Notes: generated by a model not told the origin, from the sequence alone. A stretch of DNA of 64,000 nt from Ruegeria sediminis (GCF_005938215.1 NZ_VCPD01000002.1:496001-560000); one strand, 5' to 3'; counted from the stretch's first letter, positions 1-9,829 are shown. Numbers and translations are program-made.

Positions 1-177
1 CAGGACAAGGCACATGGGGGTCTGGCCGGGATCACAGCACGCCGAACCGCCCGGAGGATCGACGCAATTCACGCAATTGGACATGCAAGCAACTCGTTCG
101 TCGTGAAAGCCTTGGTAAAAGAGTAATTGCATTCGCCAGCTTTTTGAACAGCTTGCGGGCAGGAAGCGGCAAGCGTG

Positions 178-1428
178 TCACAGCGCGGCCATAAGGCGGG
201 CCTTTTCGCCCACGTCATCGGGGCGCGAGATCACCTCGGCCAGTTCTTCGAGCGACGCGATCGAGTGACCGGCGCGGAAGCTGTCCACATGCGGCAGCAT
301 GGCGGCGACGCCGCGCGCCCTTGGCGCGAAGTCATCCCACCTGAGCAGCGGGTTCAGCCAGATCAGGCGGCGCGAGGACAGGTGCAGCCGCTCCATCTCG
401 TGCGCCAGCTGTTCGGGTTCTCCGCGGTCCAGCCCGTCGGTGATCAGCAGCACCACCGCCCCCTGCCCCGTGACGCGCCGCGACCAGTCGCGGTTGAAGA
501 CGTGCAGGCATTCGCCGATCCGGGTTCCGCCCTCCCAATCCTGCGCCTCGGCGCCGGCGGCGGCAAGCGCCGCGTCCACGTCGCGCTGGTGCAGGTGCCG
601 GGTGATGTTGGTCAGACGGGTGCCGAAGGTGAAGGCGTGGACCTTGGCCCAGCCCGCCCCCTTGGCGTTCGAGACTGCATGGAGGAAATGAAGGATCACG
701 CGGCTGTACTGGCTCATCGAGCCGGAAATGTCGCAGAGCACCACCAGGTTGGGCCAGCGCGGGCGCGGCTGCATCCGGGCGATGTCGCGCAACTCGCCGC
801 CCTGCCGCATGGCGGCGCGCAGGGTGCGGGCGCGGTCGATGCGGTGGCCCAGGTGGCTGGCCTGGCCGCGCCGCGACGGGATGGGTTGCACCGGCAGCGT
901 CAGCCGCGCCAGCATCCGCCTGGCCTGCGCCATCTCGTCGGTGCTCATCTGTTCGAAGTCGAGCGTGCGCAGGCGCTCCTCGGTCGAGGCGGTGAGCGAG
1001 GCGTCGACCTCGATCTCGGTGTCTCCTTCCTGTTCCTCCGTTTCGGGCAGCTCGCGCTCGACGCCATCCAGCAGCGCCTCGGCGGCGCGTTTCTCGCCGG
1101 CCTGCGCCGCGCGTTCCTCCTGCACGCCCCGGATCGCAGGCAGCATCATCGCCATCATGTGTTCGAGATAGCGCGGGTCGCGCCAGTAAAGGCGGAAGAC
1201 CTGGGCGAACACGGCGCGGTGTTCCGGGCGGCTGACGAAACAGGCGTGCAGCGTCCAGTAGAAATCACGGCGTTCGGTGAAGCCCGCCGCCTCGACCGCG
1301 CGGATCGCGTCGATCACCCGTCCGGTGCCGATCGGCAGGCCAGCCTTGCGCAGGGCCCGGGCGAAATGGGTGATGTTCTGCGCCAGCTTGGGATCGTCTG
1401 GGATGTCGAGCGGGAGTTGTTCTGACAT
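178..1428 (-). CDS. CoxE-like VWA domain protein
   Basis: Protein of 416 aa with a C-terminal von Willebrand factor A domain. The metal-ion-dependent adhesion site is visible as DISGS near residue 233, GGTRIG near 300 and TDGLDRG near 330. The N-terminal half is helical and the middle (about 120-145) is Glu-rich. This matches the CoxE-like VWA family, which works with MoxR AAA ATPases in maturation of metalloenzymes or complexes; that role is family knowledge, and no target enzyme is encoded here. It is the last gene of a minus-strand set SRPBCC-moxR-VWA. An in-frame GTG lies directly before the ATG used here. The specific partner is unknown. Confidence 0.85.
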   Translation of the reverse strand: MSEQLPLDIPDDPKLAQNITHFARALRKAGLPIGTGRVIDAIRAVEAAGFTERRDFYWTLHACFVSRPEHRAVFAQVFRLYWRDPRYLEHMMAMMLPAIRGVQEERAAQAGEKRAAEALLDGVERELPETEEQEGDTEIEVDASLTASTEERLRTLDFEQMSTDEMAQARRMLARLTLPVQPIPSRRGQASHLGHRIDRARTLRAAMRQGGELRDIARMQPRPRWPNLVVLCDISGSMSQYSRVILHFLHAVSNAKGAGWAKVHAFTFGTRLTNITRHLHQRDVDAALAAAGAEAQDWEGGTRIGECLHVFNRDWSRRVTGQGAVVLLITDGLDRGEPEQLAHEMERLHLSSRRLIWLNPLLRWDDFAPRARGVAAMLPHVDSFRAGHSIASLEELAEVISRPDDVGEKARLMAAL

Positions 1429-1436
1429 CACGTTTC

Positions 1437-1484
1437 ATGGGGGCGCTGCCCCCATACCCCCGGAGTATTTCCGAAAAGATGAAG
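1437..1484 (-). repeat. intergenic repeat element, copy 1
   Basis: Sits between the moxR stop and the VWA start. It holds a perfect 8-bp-arm hairpin (ATGGGGGC, GCT loop, GCCCCCAT; 1437-1455) next to a conserved core (1462-1484) that reads CTTCATCTTTTCGG then AAATACTCC on the minus strand. Nearly the same core follows pyrC at 4111-4134. In both cases the core begins within 3 nt of a stop codon and is oriented with the upstream gene. Confidence 0.7.
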
Positions 1485-1486
1485 CA

Positions 1487-2395
1487 TCATGCCGGTTCGA
1501 GCGAAGCCTTGGCCTGGTCGAGGATGCGCTTGGCCTCGGAGCCCTGCAGTTTCTGGATGTCGTCCTGGTATTTCAGGATCGCGCCCAGCGTGTCGCCGAT
1601 CACCTCGGGGCTGAGGTTGATGACGTCGAGCGCCAACAGGCATTTGGCCCAGTCGATGGTTTCGGCCACCCCGGGTTTCTTGAACAGATCCTCGGTGCGC
1701 AGCTGCTGGACGAAGGCCACCACCTCGCGGCTGAGGTTTTCCGCCGCTTCGGGGGCGCGCGCGTGCAGGATCTCGACCTCGCGGTCGAAATCCGGGTAGT
1801 CGACCCAGTGATAGAGGCAGCGGCGCTTGAGCGCATCGTGAACTTCGCGGGTGCGGTTCGAAGTCAGGATCACGATGGGCGGCTCGGGCGCCTTGACGGT
1901 GCCGAGTTCGGGGATGGTGACCTGGAAATCCGAGAGCGCCTCGAGCAGAAAGGCTTCGAACGGCTCGTCGGTGCGGTCAAGTTCGTCGATCAGCAGGACC
2001 GGGGCGCCGTTCTCATCCGGGCGCATGGCCTGAAGCAGCGGGCGTTCGACCAGGAATTCGTCCGAGAAAAGCTCGGTCTGCAGCGCCGCCCGATCGGCGC
2101 CGCCCGCCGCCTCGGCGGTGCGGATGGCCACCATCTGCGCGGGAAAGTTCCATTCATAGACGGCGGAAGATGCGTCGAGCCCTTCGTAACATTGCAGCCG
2201 GATCAGGCGCCGTTTCAGGCCCGCCGCCAGCGCCTTGGCGATCTCGGTCTTGCCGACGCCGGCCTCGCCTTCGAGAAACAGCGGCCGGCCAAGCCTGAGC
2301 GCCAGGAACACGACCGTGGCGAGCGCCCGGTCGCAGACATAGCCCTGGGCGCCCAGCATCTCCTGCACGGCATCGATGGTGTTCGGCTGGTCCAT
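1487..2395 (-). CDS. MoxR-family AAA ATPase (CoxD-like)
   Basis: AAA+ ATPase of 302 aa. Walker A GEAGVGKT is at about 43-50, Walker B VLLIDELD at about 135-142, and a sensor-1 motif (ILTSNRTRE) follows near 175. MoxR ATPases act as chaperones that remodel or activate partner complexes, usually with a VWA protein, and the next gene encodes a VWA partner. I start at the ATG of MDQPNTID; an upstream in-frame start would add 11 residues with no homology-like character. It lies between the SRPBCC gene and the VWA gene on the same strand. The substrate cannot be told from this window. Confidence 0.88.
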   Translation of the reverse strand: MDQPNTIDAVQEMLGAQGYVCDRALATVVFLALRLGRPLFLEGEAGVGKTEIAKALAAGLKRRLIRLQCYEGLDASSAVYEWNFPAQMVAIRTAEAAGGADRAALQTELFSDEFLVERPLLQAMRPDENGAPVLLIDELDRTDEPFEAFLLEALSDFQVTIPELGTVKAPEPPIVILTSNRTREVHDALKRRCLYHWVDYPDFDREVEILHARAPEAAENLSREVVAFVQQLRTEDLFKKPGVAETIDWAKCLLALDVINLSPEVIGDTLGAILKYQDDIQKLQGSEAKRILDQAKASLEPA

Positions 2396-2518
2396 GTCCC
2401 TCTCCTGTTGCTTCGCCCAAGAGGTCACGACCGGGCGGGTTGGTCAAGTGATGTGTCCCCAGTGACTTGCATCGTCTTCGCGGGCTGGCAAGGGGACCAA
2501 AGTACATGCTCGGCCATA

Positions 2519-2953
2519 CTAAGCCCTGAGCAGGCGCAGCCGCACATGGTGACGCCAGCGATGGGTCAGTCGCAGCCACAGGGCGATCAGCGGCGTCATC
2601 CAGCCGGCCTCGATTTCGATCGTGTCGATCAGTTCCGAGCGGCCGTCCTTGCCCGGCCGCACCTCGAGCCGGTGAACCAGATGGGTGCCATAGCCGGTTT
2701 CGTCGGACGTCATCTGGTGCTCGGCTCCGGTGCATCGCGTCACGACCATCTTGTAGGGGCGCGCCGGCAGGAAACCGAACAGGGACATGTCCACGTCGAT
2801 GACCTGCCCCTCGCGCACCGGGCCGGACGGCAGGTGATGGAACCGCATCCAGGGCCTGGTCACCGCCTCGAGCGTATCGAGATCCGTGACCAGTTCGAAC
2901 AACCGGTCCGGATCCGCCGGATAGACATGCCTGAAGGTCAGTTTCCGTATCAC
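2519..2953 (-). CDS. SRPBCC (START-like) family protein
   Basis: Protein of about 144 aa with a polyketide cyclase/START-type fold pattern: [21 protein letters not shown] at the N-terminus and repeated beta-strand segments after it. The fold binds hydrophobic ligands. I prefer the GTG start at 2953, which has AGGGGCG about 6 nt upstream; a longer in-frame version reaches 3010. The neighbours are moxR and a VWA gene, a set that recalls coxG/coxD/coxE of carbon monoxide dehydrogenase loci, but no cox structural genes are present. The ligand and the partner are unknown. Confidence 0.7.
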   Translation of the reverse strand: MIRKLTFRHVYPADPDRLFELVTDLDTLEAVTRPWMRFHHLPSGPVREGQVIDVDMSLFGFLPARPYKMVVTRCTGAEHQMTSDETGYGTHLVHRLEVRPGKDGRSELIDTIEIEAGWMTPLIALWLRLTHRWRHHVRLRLLRA

Positions 2954-3072
2954 GACTCGCCCCTTGCCGGGCAAGCCTGCAACGGCGCGGCGGCTGTGAG
3001 AACCGCGCAAATTGCCTCGCCCCGGGACGGCGGGGCTTCCCCGTGCGACAAGCCTGTGCTAGCGGAAGCGCC

Positions 3073-4110
3073 ATGACCCAAAGCCTCACGATCCGCCGTC
3101 CCGACGACTGGCACCTGCACCTGCGCGACGGCGCCATGCTGCAGGCCGTTCTGCCCGAAACCGCGCGTCATTTCGCCCGCGCGATCATCATGCCGAATCT
3201 GGTGCCGCCGGTGGTGACCGGGGCGCAGGCGGCCGAGTATCGCGAGCGCATCTTGGCGGCGCTGCCCGAAGGCATGGCCTTCGAGCCGCTGATGACGCTG
3301 TACCTGACCGAGGACACCGATCCCGAGGACGTGGCCGCAGCCCAGGCGAGCGGCCTGGTGAAGGCGGTCAAGCTGTACCCCGCCGGCGCGACGACCAATT
3401 CTGCCTCGGGCGTGCGCGATTTCGACAAGGTGCGCGGCGTGCTGGAGAAGATGGCCGAGATCGGTCTGCCGCTCTGCGTGCATGGCGAGGTGACCCATGC
3501 CGAGATCGACATCTTCGACCGCGAGGCGGTGTTCATAGACCGGGTTCTGGATCCGATCCGCCGGGCGACGCCGGGGCTGCGCGTCGTCATGGAACACATC
3601 ACCACCGCGAACGGCGCCGATTACGTGCGGGCCAATGACGCGGATCTGGGCGCGACCATCACCGCGCATCACCTGATCATCAACCGCAACCACATCCTGG
3701 TCGGCGGCATCAAGCCGCATTACTATTGCCTGCCCGTCGCCAAGCGCGAGGAGCACCGGCTGGCGCTTCTGGCCGCTGCGACATCGGGCGACGCTCGGTT
3801 CTTCCTGGGCACGGACAGCGCGCCGCATACGGACGCCAACAAGGAAATGGCCTGCGGCTGCGCCGGCTGCTTCACCGCCACCAACACCATGTCGCTGGTG
3901 GCCGAGATGTTCGACCGCGAAGGCGCGCTGGACAGGCTGGAAGGCTTTACCTCGCTCCACGGCCCGGCCTTCTACCGCCTGCCGGTGAACGACGACACCA
4001 TCACGCTGACCAAGGGCGATCCGGTGAGCTACCCGGCCAAGATCGAGACCGGCGACGGCCCGGTGACCGTGTTCGAGCCCGGCTTCCCGCTGCATTGGCG
4101 CGTGATCTGA
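3073..4110 (+). CDS. pyrC: dihydroorotase
   Basis: Catalyses cyclisation of N-carbamoyl-L-aspartate to dihydroorotate in de novo pyrimidine synthesis, in the cytoplasm. The 345 residues match the E. coli PyrC class (about 348). Visible motifs are the metal-binding HLH (14-16) in WHLHLRDG, the lysine in VKAVKLYP (about K100) that is carboxylated in this family, and GTDSAPH near 256 with the catalytic Asp. The start is the ATG before TQSLTIRRP; a longer in-frame version from 3043 has no family similarity that I can see. pyrE follows, separated by an intergenic repeat element. Confidence 0.96.
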   Translation: MTQSLTIRRPDDWHLHLRDGAMLQAVLPETARHFARAIIMPNLVPPVVTGAQAAEYRERILAALPEGMAFEPLMTLYLTEDTDPEDVAAAQASGLVKAVKLYPAGATTNSASGVRDFDKVRGVLEKMAEIGLPLCVHGEVTHAEIDIFDREAVFIDRVLDPIRRATPGLRVVMEHITTANGADYVRANDADLGATITAHHLIINRNHILVGGIKPHYYCLPVAKREEHRLALLAAATSGDARFFLGTDSAPHTDANKEMACGCAGCFTATNTMSLVAEMFDREGALDRLEGFTSLHGPAFYRLPVNDDTITLTKGDPVSYPAKIETGDGPVTVFEPGFPLHWRVI

Positions 4111-4150
4111 CTTCATCTTTTCGACAAATACTCCCGCCGGAGGCTCCCGC
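4111..4150 (+). repeat. intergenic repeat element, copy 2
   Basis: The core CTTCATCTTTTCGACAAATA plus CTCC begins directly after the pyrC stop codon, followed by a GC-rich stretch with CCGG and GGAG blocks. The core differs from the copy at 1462-1484 by one indel and one or two substitutions. Orientation relative to the upstream gene is the same in both copies. Confidence 0.7.
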
Positions 4151-4178
4151 ACTCTCCGCCCAGACCAAGGATTTGAGG

Positions 4179-4856
4179 ATGATCCCTGCCAGCTTCCCCG
4201 AGAAATCGGAAATCGCCCGCCTGACCGCGCGGATGCTTCTGGAAATCAAGGCCGTGCATTTCAACGCGCGCGAGCCGTTCACGCTGGCCTCGGGCCTGCC
4301 CAGCCCGACATATATCGACTGCCGCAAGCTGATCTCGTATCCGCGCATCCGCTCGACGCTGATGGATTTCCTGACCGTCACCGTGATGCGCGACGCAGGG
4401 TTTGAGGCGTTCGACAACATCGCCGGCGGCGAGACCGCGGGCATCCCCTTCGCCGCCATGGTGGCCGAGCGCATGGCGCTGCCGATGACCTACGTAAGAA
4501 AAAAGCCCAAGGGCTATGGCCGCAACGCCCGGATCGAAGGTGCCATGACCGAGGGCCAGCGGGTGCTGCTGGTCGAGGACCTGACCACCGACGGCGGCTC
4601 GAAGCTGAGCTTCGTGGACGCCATCCGTGAAACCGGCGCGACCTGCGGGCACACGGCGGTGATCTTCTACTACGGCATCTTCCCGGAAACCGAAAAGACG
4701 CTGGGCGATCATGGCGTTCGCCTGCACCACCTGTGCACATGGTGGGACGTGCTGGCCGAAGCCAAGGCGCAGGGCGCTTTCGACCGGGAAACGCTGGACG
4801 GGGTCGAGGCGTTCCTCAACGACCCGCGCGCCTGGCAGGAGGCGCACAAGGGCTGA
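4179..4856 (+). CDS. pyrE: orotate phosphoribosyltransferase
   Basis: Transfers phosphoribose from PRPP to orotate to give OMP, the step after dihydroorotate oxidation in pyrimidine synthesis. The 225-residue protein has the type I phosphoribosyltransferase PRPP loop [13 protein letters not shown] (about 129-141) and the flexible catalytic loop RKKPKGYG (about 107-114). The ATG is preceded by GAGG. It follows pyrC with 68 nt between them, much of it the repeat element, and is probably co-transcribed. A GC-rich hairpin follows at 4866-4891. Confidence 0.95.
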   Translation: MIPASFPEKSEIARLTARMLLEIKAVHFNAREPFTLASGLPSPTYIDCRKLISYPRIRSTLMDFLTVTVMRDAGFEAFDNIAGGETAGIPFAAMVAERMALPMTYVRKKPKGYGRNARIEGAMTEGQRVLLVEDLTTDGGSKLSFVDAIRETGATCGHTAVIFYYGIFPETEKTLGDHGVRLHHLCTWWDVLAEAKAQGAFDRETLDGVEAFLNDPRAWQEAHKG

Positions 4857-4865
4857 CCCCTGGGA

Positions 4866-4891
4866 AGGCGGGGCGGCATCTTGCCCCGCCT
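4866..4891 (+). terminator. hairpin after pyrE, possible terminator
   Basis: AGGCGGGGC and GCCCCGCCT form a 9-bp stem with an 8-nt loop, 10 nt after the pyrE stop. There is no T-tract after it, so it may stabilise the 3' end rather than terminate by itself. Confidence 0.45.
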
Positions 4892-5055
4892 GCCGAGTGG
4901 CGCGGCGAATTCCACTACATGTTGACGCATTGCGCCCCCGTCCTTCAATATGATGGGGCGCGGAGATATGCACAGCCTATCCCCAAAAACATACAATTTG
5001 CCCCGACTCGGAACACCGGGTTATGCCCGTGGCCCAAGGGACAACGAGAGCAGTA

Positions 5056-6546
5056 ATGAACGAGATCCGCAGTTTCGAGCAGGCGCCGGCCGAGATTCAG
5101 AATGCCGACACGATGCCGCATTCGGTAGAGGCCGAGCAGCAGTTGTTGGGCGCGATCCTGACCAACAACGATCTTTATGACCGCGTCGCATCCATCATCG
5201 GGGCCGAGCATTTCTATGACCCGGTCCATGCCCGCATCTACGAGGTCGCCGCCGCCCGCATCGCCAAGAACGCGCTGGCCTCGCCGGTGACGCTGAAATC
5301 CTTCATGGCCGAGGATGAGGGGCTGAAGGAGCTGGGCGGACCGGCCTATCTGGTCAAGCTGGCCGGCGCCTCGATCAGCGCCTTTGCGGTGCGCGACTAT
5401 GCCCAGATGATCTATGACCTGGCGATCCGGCGCGAGCTGATCCGGCTGGGCCGCGACATCTCGGACAAGGCCGCAAGGGTGGACGTGACGAGCGAGCCAA
5501 AAGAACAGATCGTGGAGGCCGAGCAGAAACTCTATCAGCTATCCGAGCAGGGCCAGACCGAGTCGGGGTTCAAATCCTTCCTCAAGGCCGTCACCGAGGC
5601 CGTGAACGTCACCAACGAAGCATATCAGCGTGGCGGCGGCATGGCGGGCATCTCGACCGGTCTGGCCGATCTGGACAAGCAGTTGGGCGGGCTGCACCCG
5701 TCCGACCTGATCATCCTTGCGGGGCGTCCCTCGATGGGCAAGACCTCGCTGGCCACCAACATCGCCTTCAACGTCGCCCGGGCCTACAAGCGCGGGACCA
5801 AGCCCGACGGGAACGAAGGCGCGATCGATGGCGGCGTCGTCGGGTTCTTTTCGCTGGAAATGAGCGCCGAGCAGCTGGCCGGCCGGGTTCTGGCCGAGGC
5901 GTCCGAGATCAGTTCGCACAAGATCCGCCAGGGCGACATGACCGAGGCCGAATTCCGCCGCTTCGTGGACGCCGCCAAAGAGCTGGAGGCCTGTCCCCTT
6001 TTCATCGACGACACCCCCGCCCTGCCGATCTCGCAGCTTGCGGCGCGCGCGCGGCGGCTCAAGCGGACACATGGGCTCGACCTGCTGGTGATCGACTACC
6101 TGCAGCTTTGCCGGGGCATGGCCGACAACCGGGTGAACGAGATCGCCGAGATTTCCATGGGCATGAAGGCCATCGCCAAGGAGCTGAACATCCCGGTGAT
6201 CGCCCTTTCTCAGCTTTCGCGCCAGGTGGAAAGCCGTGACGACAAGCGCCCGCAGCTATCGGACCTGCGGGAATCGGGCTCGATCGAGCAGGACGCCGAC
6301 GTGGTGATGTTCGTGTTCCGCGAGGAATACTACAAGGAGCGCGAAAAGCCCGGAGATCACGAGCTGGACAAGATGGAGGAATGGAAGCAGGCGATGGAAC
6401 GGCTGCACGGCAAGGCCGAAGTCATCGTGGGCAAGCAGCGCCACGGCCCCATCGGCACGGTGGAACTGTCCTTCGAGGCGCAGTTCACCCGTTTCGGCAA
6501 TCTGGTCAAGCCCTGGCAGCAGGGCGGTCAGGTGGAAGGCTACTGA
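5056..6546 (+). CDS. dnaB: replicative DNA helicase DnaB
   Basis: Hexameric helicase that unwinds DNA at the fork. The 496 residues have the N-terminal primase-interacting domain (about 20-125, starting at MPHSVEAEQQLLGAIL), a linker, and a RecA-like core from about 195 with Walker A GRPSMGKT (223-230), FFSLEMS (264-270), Walker B LLVIDYLQL and the arginine-containing SDLRESGSIEQDAD segment. An insert of about 14 residues with GTKPDGNEGAIDGG lies between Walker A and FFSLEMS compared with E. coli DnaB. The ATG of MNEIRSF is preferred; an in-frame start at 5023 would add 11 residues. Confidence 0.96.
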   Translation: MNEIRSFEQAPAEIQNADTMPHSVEAEQQLLGAILTNNDLYDRVASIIGAEHFYDPVHARIYEVAAARIAKNALASPVTLKSFMAEDEGLKELGGPAYLVKLAGASISAFAVRDYAQMIYDLAIRRELIRLGRDISDKAARVDVTSEPKEQIVEAEQKLYQLSEQGQTESGFKSFLKAVTEAVNVTNEAYQRGGGMAGISTGLADLDKQLGGLHPSDLIILAGRPSMGKTSLATNIAFNVARAYKRGTKPDGNEGAIDGGVVGFFSLEMSAEQLAGRVLAEASEISSHKIRQGDMTEAEFRRFVDAAKELEACPLFIDDTPALPISQLAARARRLKRTHGLDLLVIDYLQLCRGMADNRVNEIAEISMGMKAIAKELNIPVIALSQLSRQVESRDDKRPQLSDLRESGSIEQDADVVMFVFREEYYKEREKPGDHELDKMEEWKQAMERLHGKAEVIVGKQRHGPIGTVELSFEAQFTRFGNLVKPWQQGGQVEGY

Positions 6547-6548
6547 AC

Positions 6549-6592
6549 AACGGACCGGCAGGCGAACGATCAGGTCGCCCGGCCCGTTTTGC
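6549..6592 (+). terminator. probable terminator after dnaB
   Basis: AACGGACCGG pairs with CCGGCCCGTT (one mismatch) around a 20-nt loop, and the right arm runs into TTTT. It starts 2 nt after the dnaB stop. Confidence 0.5.
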
Positions 6593-6750
6593 CTCCGGTC
6601 TGAAAACAATGACGATTTTCGAGCCGCGCGACGCGATCCGCGGCTTCAAGCCAAACATGGTTTCTCCGATTTGCCCGGCGGCTGGTACAAACCGTCCCAT
6701 TTCGGGGCATTCCCTCTTGACCTGAGAAACACCGGTGTCATGAACGGATC

Positions 6751-7785
6751 ATGAGTACGGCACGTCTGACCATCAACCTCCACGCGCTTGCCCGGAACTG
6801 GCGGGCGCTTGACGCCAAGTCCGCCGCAGAGACCGGCGCGGTGGTCAAGGCGGATGCCTATGGGCTGGGCGCCGGCCCCGTTTCGGATGCGCTGGTCGAG
6901 GCGGGCGTGCGCAAGTTCTTCGTGGCGGTAGCCGAGGAAGGCGCCGCGGTGCGCGAGGCCGTGGGGTCTGGCCCCATGATCGCCGTGTTCTCGGGCCACA
7001 TGGAAGGCGATACCGACCTGCTGCGCCAGCATAGCCTGGTGCCGCTGATCAATTCGGCGGAGCAGCTGCTGCGGCATTTCGAGGCGCTGCCGGATCATCC
7101 TTTCGGCATCCAGCTGGACAGCGGGATGAATCGGCTGGGGATGGAACCCGCCGACTGGGCGGAGCTTCGCGACAAGGCGCTGAGCCGGAAACCGGTCCTC
7201 ATCACGTCCCACCTGGCCTGCGCGGACGAACCGGACCACGCGATGAACGCCAAACAACTAAGCGTTTTCAAAGCGATGACGGACGGAGTTAAAGTCCCTC
7301 GGTCGCTGGCGGCAACGGGCGGCATCCTGCTGGGGCGCGAGTACCATTTCGACCTGTGCCGCCCCGGCATCGGCCTTTACGGCGGCATGCCCTTTGATGA
7401 GGCGCGGCCGGTGGTGAAAGTCGATCTGCCGGTGATCCAGATCCGCGATGTCGCGGTCGGGGAAACGGTGGGCTACGGCAACACCTGGACCGCGCGCCGC
7501 CCCTCGCGGATCGCGACGGTGGCGGCCGGCTACGCCGACGGACTGCACCGCGCCATCGGCGGCGGCATCGACGCCTTCGCCTCGGGCCAGCCCTGCCCGG
7601 TGGTCGGGCGCATCTCGATGGACCTGATCACCGTGGACGTGACCGACCTGACGAAAACGCCGACCTCGCTGCGCATCCTGAACGGCCATCAGACCGTCGA
7701 CGATCTGGCCGAAGCAGCGGGCACCATCGGTTATGAAATCCTGACCTCGCTGGGATCGCGCTATTCGCGGGGCTACGTGGAATGA
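6751..7785 (+). CDS. alr: alanine racemase
   Basis: PLP enzyme that interconverts L- and D-alanine for peptidoglycan. The 344 residues carry the PLP lysine motif [10 protein letters not shown] (K33), the GYADGLHR segment and the ISMDLITVD region of the C-terminal beta domain. Its stop codon overlaps the start of the following MlaE-type permease by 4 nt (ATGA), so translation is coupled to the lipid-transport pair. No strong Shine-Dalgarno sequence is visible before this ATG. Confidence 0.95.
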   Translation: MSTARLTINLHALARNWRALDAKSAAETGAVVKADAYGLGAGPVSDALVEAGVRKFFVAVAEEGAAVREAVGSGPMIAVFSGHMEGDTDLLRQHSLVPLINSAEQLLRHFEALPDHPFGIQLDSGMNRLGMEPADWAELRDKALSRKPVLITSHLACADEPDHAMNAKQLSVFKAMTDGVKVPRSLAATGGILLGREYHFDLCRPGIGLYGGMPFDEARPVVKVDLPVIQIRDVAVGETVGYGNTWTARRPSRIATVAAGYADGLHRAIGGGIDAFASGQPCPVVGRISMDLITVDVTDLTKTPTSLRILNGHQTVDDLAEAAGTIGYEILTSLGSRYSRGYVE

Positions 7786-8564
7786 ACCTTTTTGCCGGAC
7801 TGGCCGGGCTGGGCCGATCGGTCCTGACCCTGCTTGCCGCCTTTGGCCGGGTCGCGTTGTTCACGCTGGACGCCCTGTCCCACATCGTGCGCCCTCCCTT
7901 CTACCCTCGTGAATTCGGCGTGGCGCTGATGCACATGGGCTGGCTGTCGCTGCCGGTCGTCGGCCTGACCGCGGTCTTCACCGGCGGGGCGCTGGCGCTG
8001 CAGATCTATGCCGGCGGCGCCCGCTTCAACGCCGAGGCCGTGGTGCCGCAGATCGTGGCCATCGGCATGGTGCGCGAGTTGGGGCCGGTTCTGGTGGGGC
8101 TGATGATCGCCGCCCGCGTCACCTCGTCGATCGCCGCCGAGATCGCGACGATGAAGGTGACCGAGCAGATCGACGCGCTGGTGACGCTGTCCACCCATCC
8201 GATGAAATACCTGGTCGCCCCGCGCGTGCTGGCGGCGCTGCTCACCGTTCCGGTTCTGGTGGGCGTCGGCGACGTGATCGGCGTCGCCGGCGGCTACGTG
8301 GTGGCGACCGAGAACCTGGGCTTCAACGCGGCGGCCTATCTCAAGAACACGGTGGATTTCCTGGAGCCGCTCGACATCGTCTCGTCGCTGGTCAAGGGGG
8401 CGGCCTTCGGCGTGATCGCGGCCGTCATGGGGTGCTATTACGGCATGACCTCGGGCCGTGGCGCGCAAGGCGTGGGCCGCGCCACCAAGGGCTCGGTCGA
8501 GGCCGCCGCGGTGCTGATCCTTGCCGCCAACTTCGTGCTGACGGGGGTGTTCTTCTCGATATGA
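7782..8564 (+). CDS. mlaE: MlaE-type phospholipid ABC permease
   Basis: Membrane permease of 260 aa of the MlaE (DUF140) family, which moves glycerophospholipids between the inner and outer membrane as part of a Mce-type ABC complex. Five to six hydrophobic segments are visible, and the family signature around [17 protein letters not shown] lies near residues 124-140. It overlaps alr (ATGA) at its start and the ATPase gene (ATGA) at its end. No MlaD/Mce substrate-binding gene follows, so the third component must be encoded elsewhere or be absent. Confidence 0.9.
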   Translation: MNLFAGLAGLGRSVLTLLAAFGRVALFTLDALSHIVRPPFYPREFGVALMHMGWLSLPVVGLTAVFTGGALALQIYAGGARFNAEAVVPQIVAIGMVRELGPVLVGLMIAARVTSSIAAEIATMKVTEQIDALVTLSTHPMKYLVAPRVLAALLTVPVLVGVGDVIGVAGGYVVATENLGFNAAAYLKNTVDFLEPLDIVSSLVKGAAFGVIAAVMGCYYGMTSGRGAQGVGRATKGSVEAAAVLILAANFVLTGVFFSI

Positions 8565-9307
8565 TCCGGATGGAGAACGTACACAAGGCCTTTGACGACA
8601 ACCGTGTCCTGCGGGGCATGAACCTGGAGATTCCCAAGGGAACCTCGATGGTCGTCATCGGCGGTTCGGGCACCGGCAAATCCGTGGCCCTGAAGTGCAT
8701 CCTGGGGCTGATCACGCCGGATAGCGGCAAGATCCACGTGGACGGCCAGGACGCCGCGCAGGGCGACCGCGACGCCTTTCTCGCCCGGTTCGGGATGCTG
8801 TTCCAGGGCGGCGCGCTGTTCGATTCGCTGCCCGTCTGGCAGAACGTGGCCTTTCGCCTGCTGCGCGGCTCGCTGAAGCGCCCCGTCGAGGAAGCCCGCG
8901 AGATCGCCATCGAAAAGCTGCGCCGGGTCGGTCTGCGCGAGAACGTGGCCGACCGCTTTCCTGCCGAACTGTCGGGGGGGATGCAGAAACGCGTGGGCCT
9001 TGCCCGCGCCATCGCCGCCGAGCCCGAGATCATCTTTTTCGACGAACCGACCACCGGGCTCGACCCGATCATGTCGGGCGTCATCAACGACCTGATCCGC
9101 GAAATCGTGACCGAGATGGGCGCGACGGCCATGACCATCACCCATGACATGAGCTCGGTCCGGGCGATTGCCGACAACGTGGCCATGTTGCATGACGGCG
9201 TGATCCAGTGGACGGGGCCGGTTTCCGAGATGGACGCCAGCGGCGATCCCTACCTGGAGCAGTTCATCCACGGCCGCGCCGAAGGGCCGATCGAGGCGGT
9301 GCGGTGA
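8561..9307 (+). CDS. mlaF: MlaF-type ABC transporter ATPase
   Basis: ATPase of 248 aa that powers the MlaE permease. Walker A GGSGTGKS is at 34-41, the signature is LSGGMQKRVGLARA, and Walker B is IIFFDEPTTGLDP. The Q-loop region reads LFQGGALFDSLPVWQNV, typical of the Mla/Mce ATPase group. The start codon overlaps the mlaE stop (ATGA at 8561-8564). With mlaE it forms a translationally coupled pair downstream of alr, so envelope lipid transport and cell-wall precursor supply are on one transcript here. Confidence 0.92.
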   Translation: MIRMENVHKAFDDNRVLRGMNLEIPKGTSMVVIGGSGTGKSVALKCILGLITPDSGKIHVDGQDAAQGDRDAFLARFGMLFQGGALFDSLPVWQNVAFRLLRGSLKRPVEEAREIAIEKLRRVGLRENVADRFPAELSGGMQKRVGLARAIAAEPEIIFFDEPTTGLDPIMSGVINDLIREIVTEMGATAMTITHDMSSVRAIADNVAMLHDGVIQWTGPVSEMDASGDPYLEQFIHGRAEGPIEAVR

Positions 9308-9349
9308 TCCGCGACACGGAAGCTTGCCGTTTCAGGTGACAGGCACTAG

Positions 9350-9829
9350 GTGGGAAAGGTTGTTTTCACCAGGCTCACGGTCATGCCCCTCCGCCTTGCC
9401 ACCCTGTCGCTGCTGATCCTCTACCCCATCGCGTGGTTCGCGCCGCTGATGCGGGCCGGGCTGTTGCCGATTTTTGGCCTGTCCGAGATCAGCGTCATCA
9501 CCGGGCTGCAGTCGCTGTGGCGGTCGGACGTGTTCCTGGCGCTGGTGGTGACCGCCTTTGCGCTGTTTGCGCCCTATATCAAGACGATCGGGCTGGCGCT
9601 GGTGCAGTGGGATCTGCTGGATCCGCGCGTTCAGCCGGTGCTGCACGTTCTGGGCAAGCTTGCCATGGCCGATATCTTCCTGATCGCGCTCTACATCACG
9701 CTGGCCAAGGGCATCTCGTACGCAACAATCGAGACCGCCTGGGGTCTTTATCTGTTCACGGGCTGCATTCTGGCCTCGTTCGTGCTGGGTTATATGACAG
9801 AATTGCAACTCAGATCACGAAACTCATAG
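9350..9829 (+). CDS. PqiA-like integral membrane protein
   Basis: Hydrophobic protein of 159 aa with about four membrane spans, resembling one PqiA domain (paraquat-inducible protein A). PqiA proteins are thought to work with Mce-type PqiB proteins in envelope lipid transport; E. coli PqiA has two such domains and this one has a single domain. The GTG at 9350 is used; an ATG at 9383 (MPLRLATL) is an equally possible start. It lies 42 nt after mlaF on the same strand, consistent with a shared envelope role. No PqiB/MlaD partner is nearby. Confidence 0.7.
   Translation: MGKVVFTRLTVMPLRLATLSLLILYPIAWFAPLMRAGLLPIFGLSEISVITGLQSLWRSDVFLALVVTAFALFAPYIKTIGLALVQWDLLDPRVQPVLHVLGKLAMADIFLIALYITLAKGISYATIETAWGLYLFTGCILASFVLGYMTELQLRSRNS

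Noticed and set aside
1277-3076. 599-codon open frame on the plus strand across moxR and the SRPBCC gene
   Set aside because: It is antisense to two clear genes with recognisable motifs; long antisense frames are common in GC-rich DNA. The protein has no family-like pattern.
2950-4152. 400-codon minus-strand frame over pyrC
   Set aside because: Mirror of the pyrC coding frame; His/Gln/Arg-rich product with no domain.
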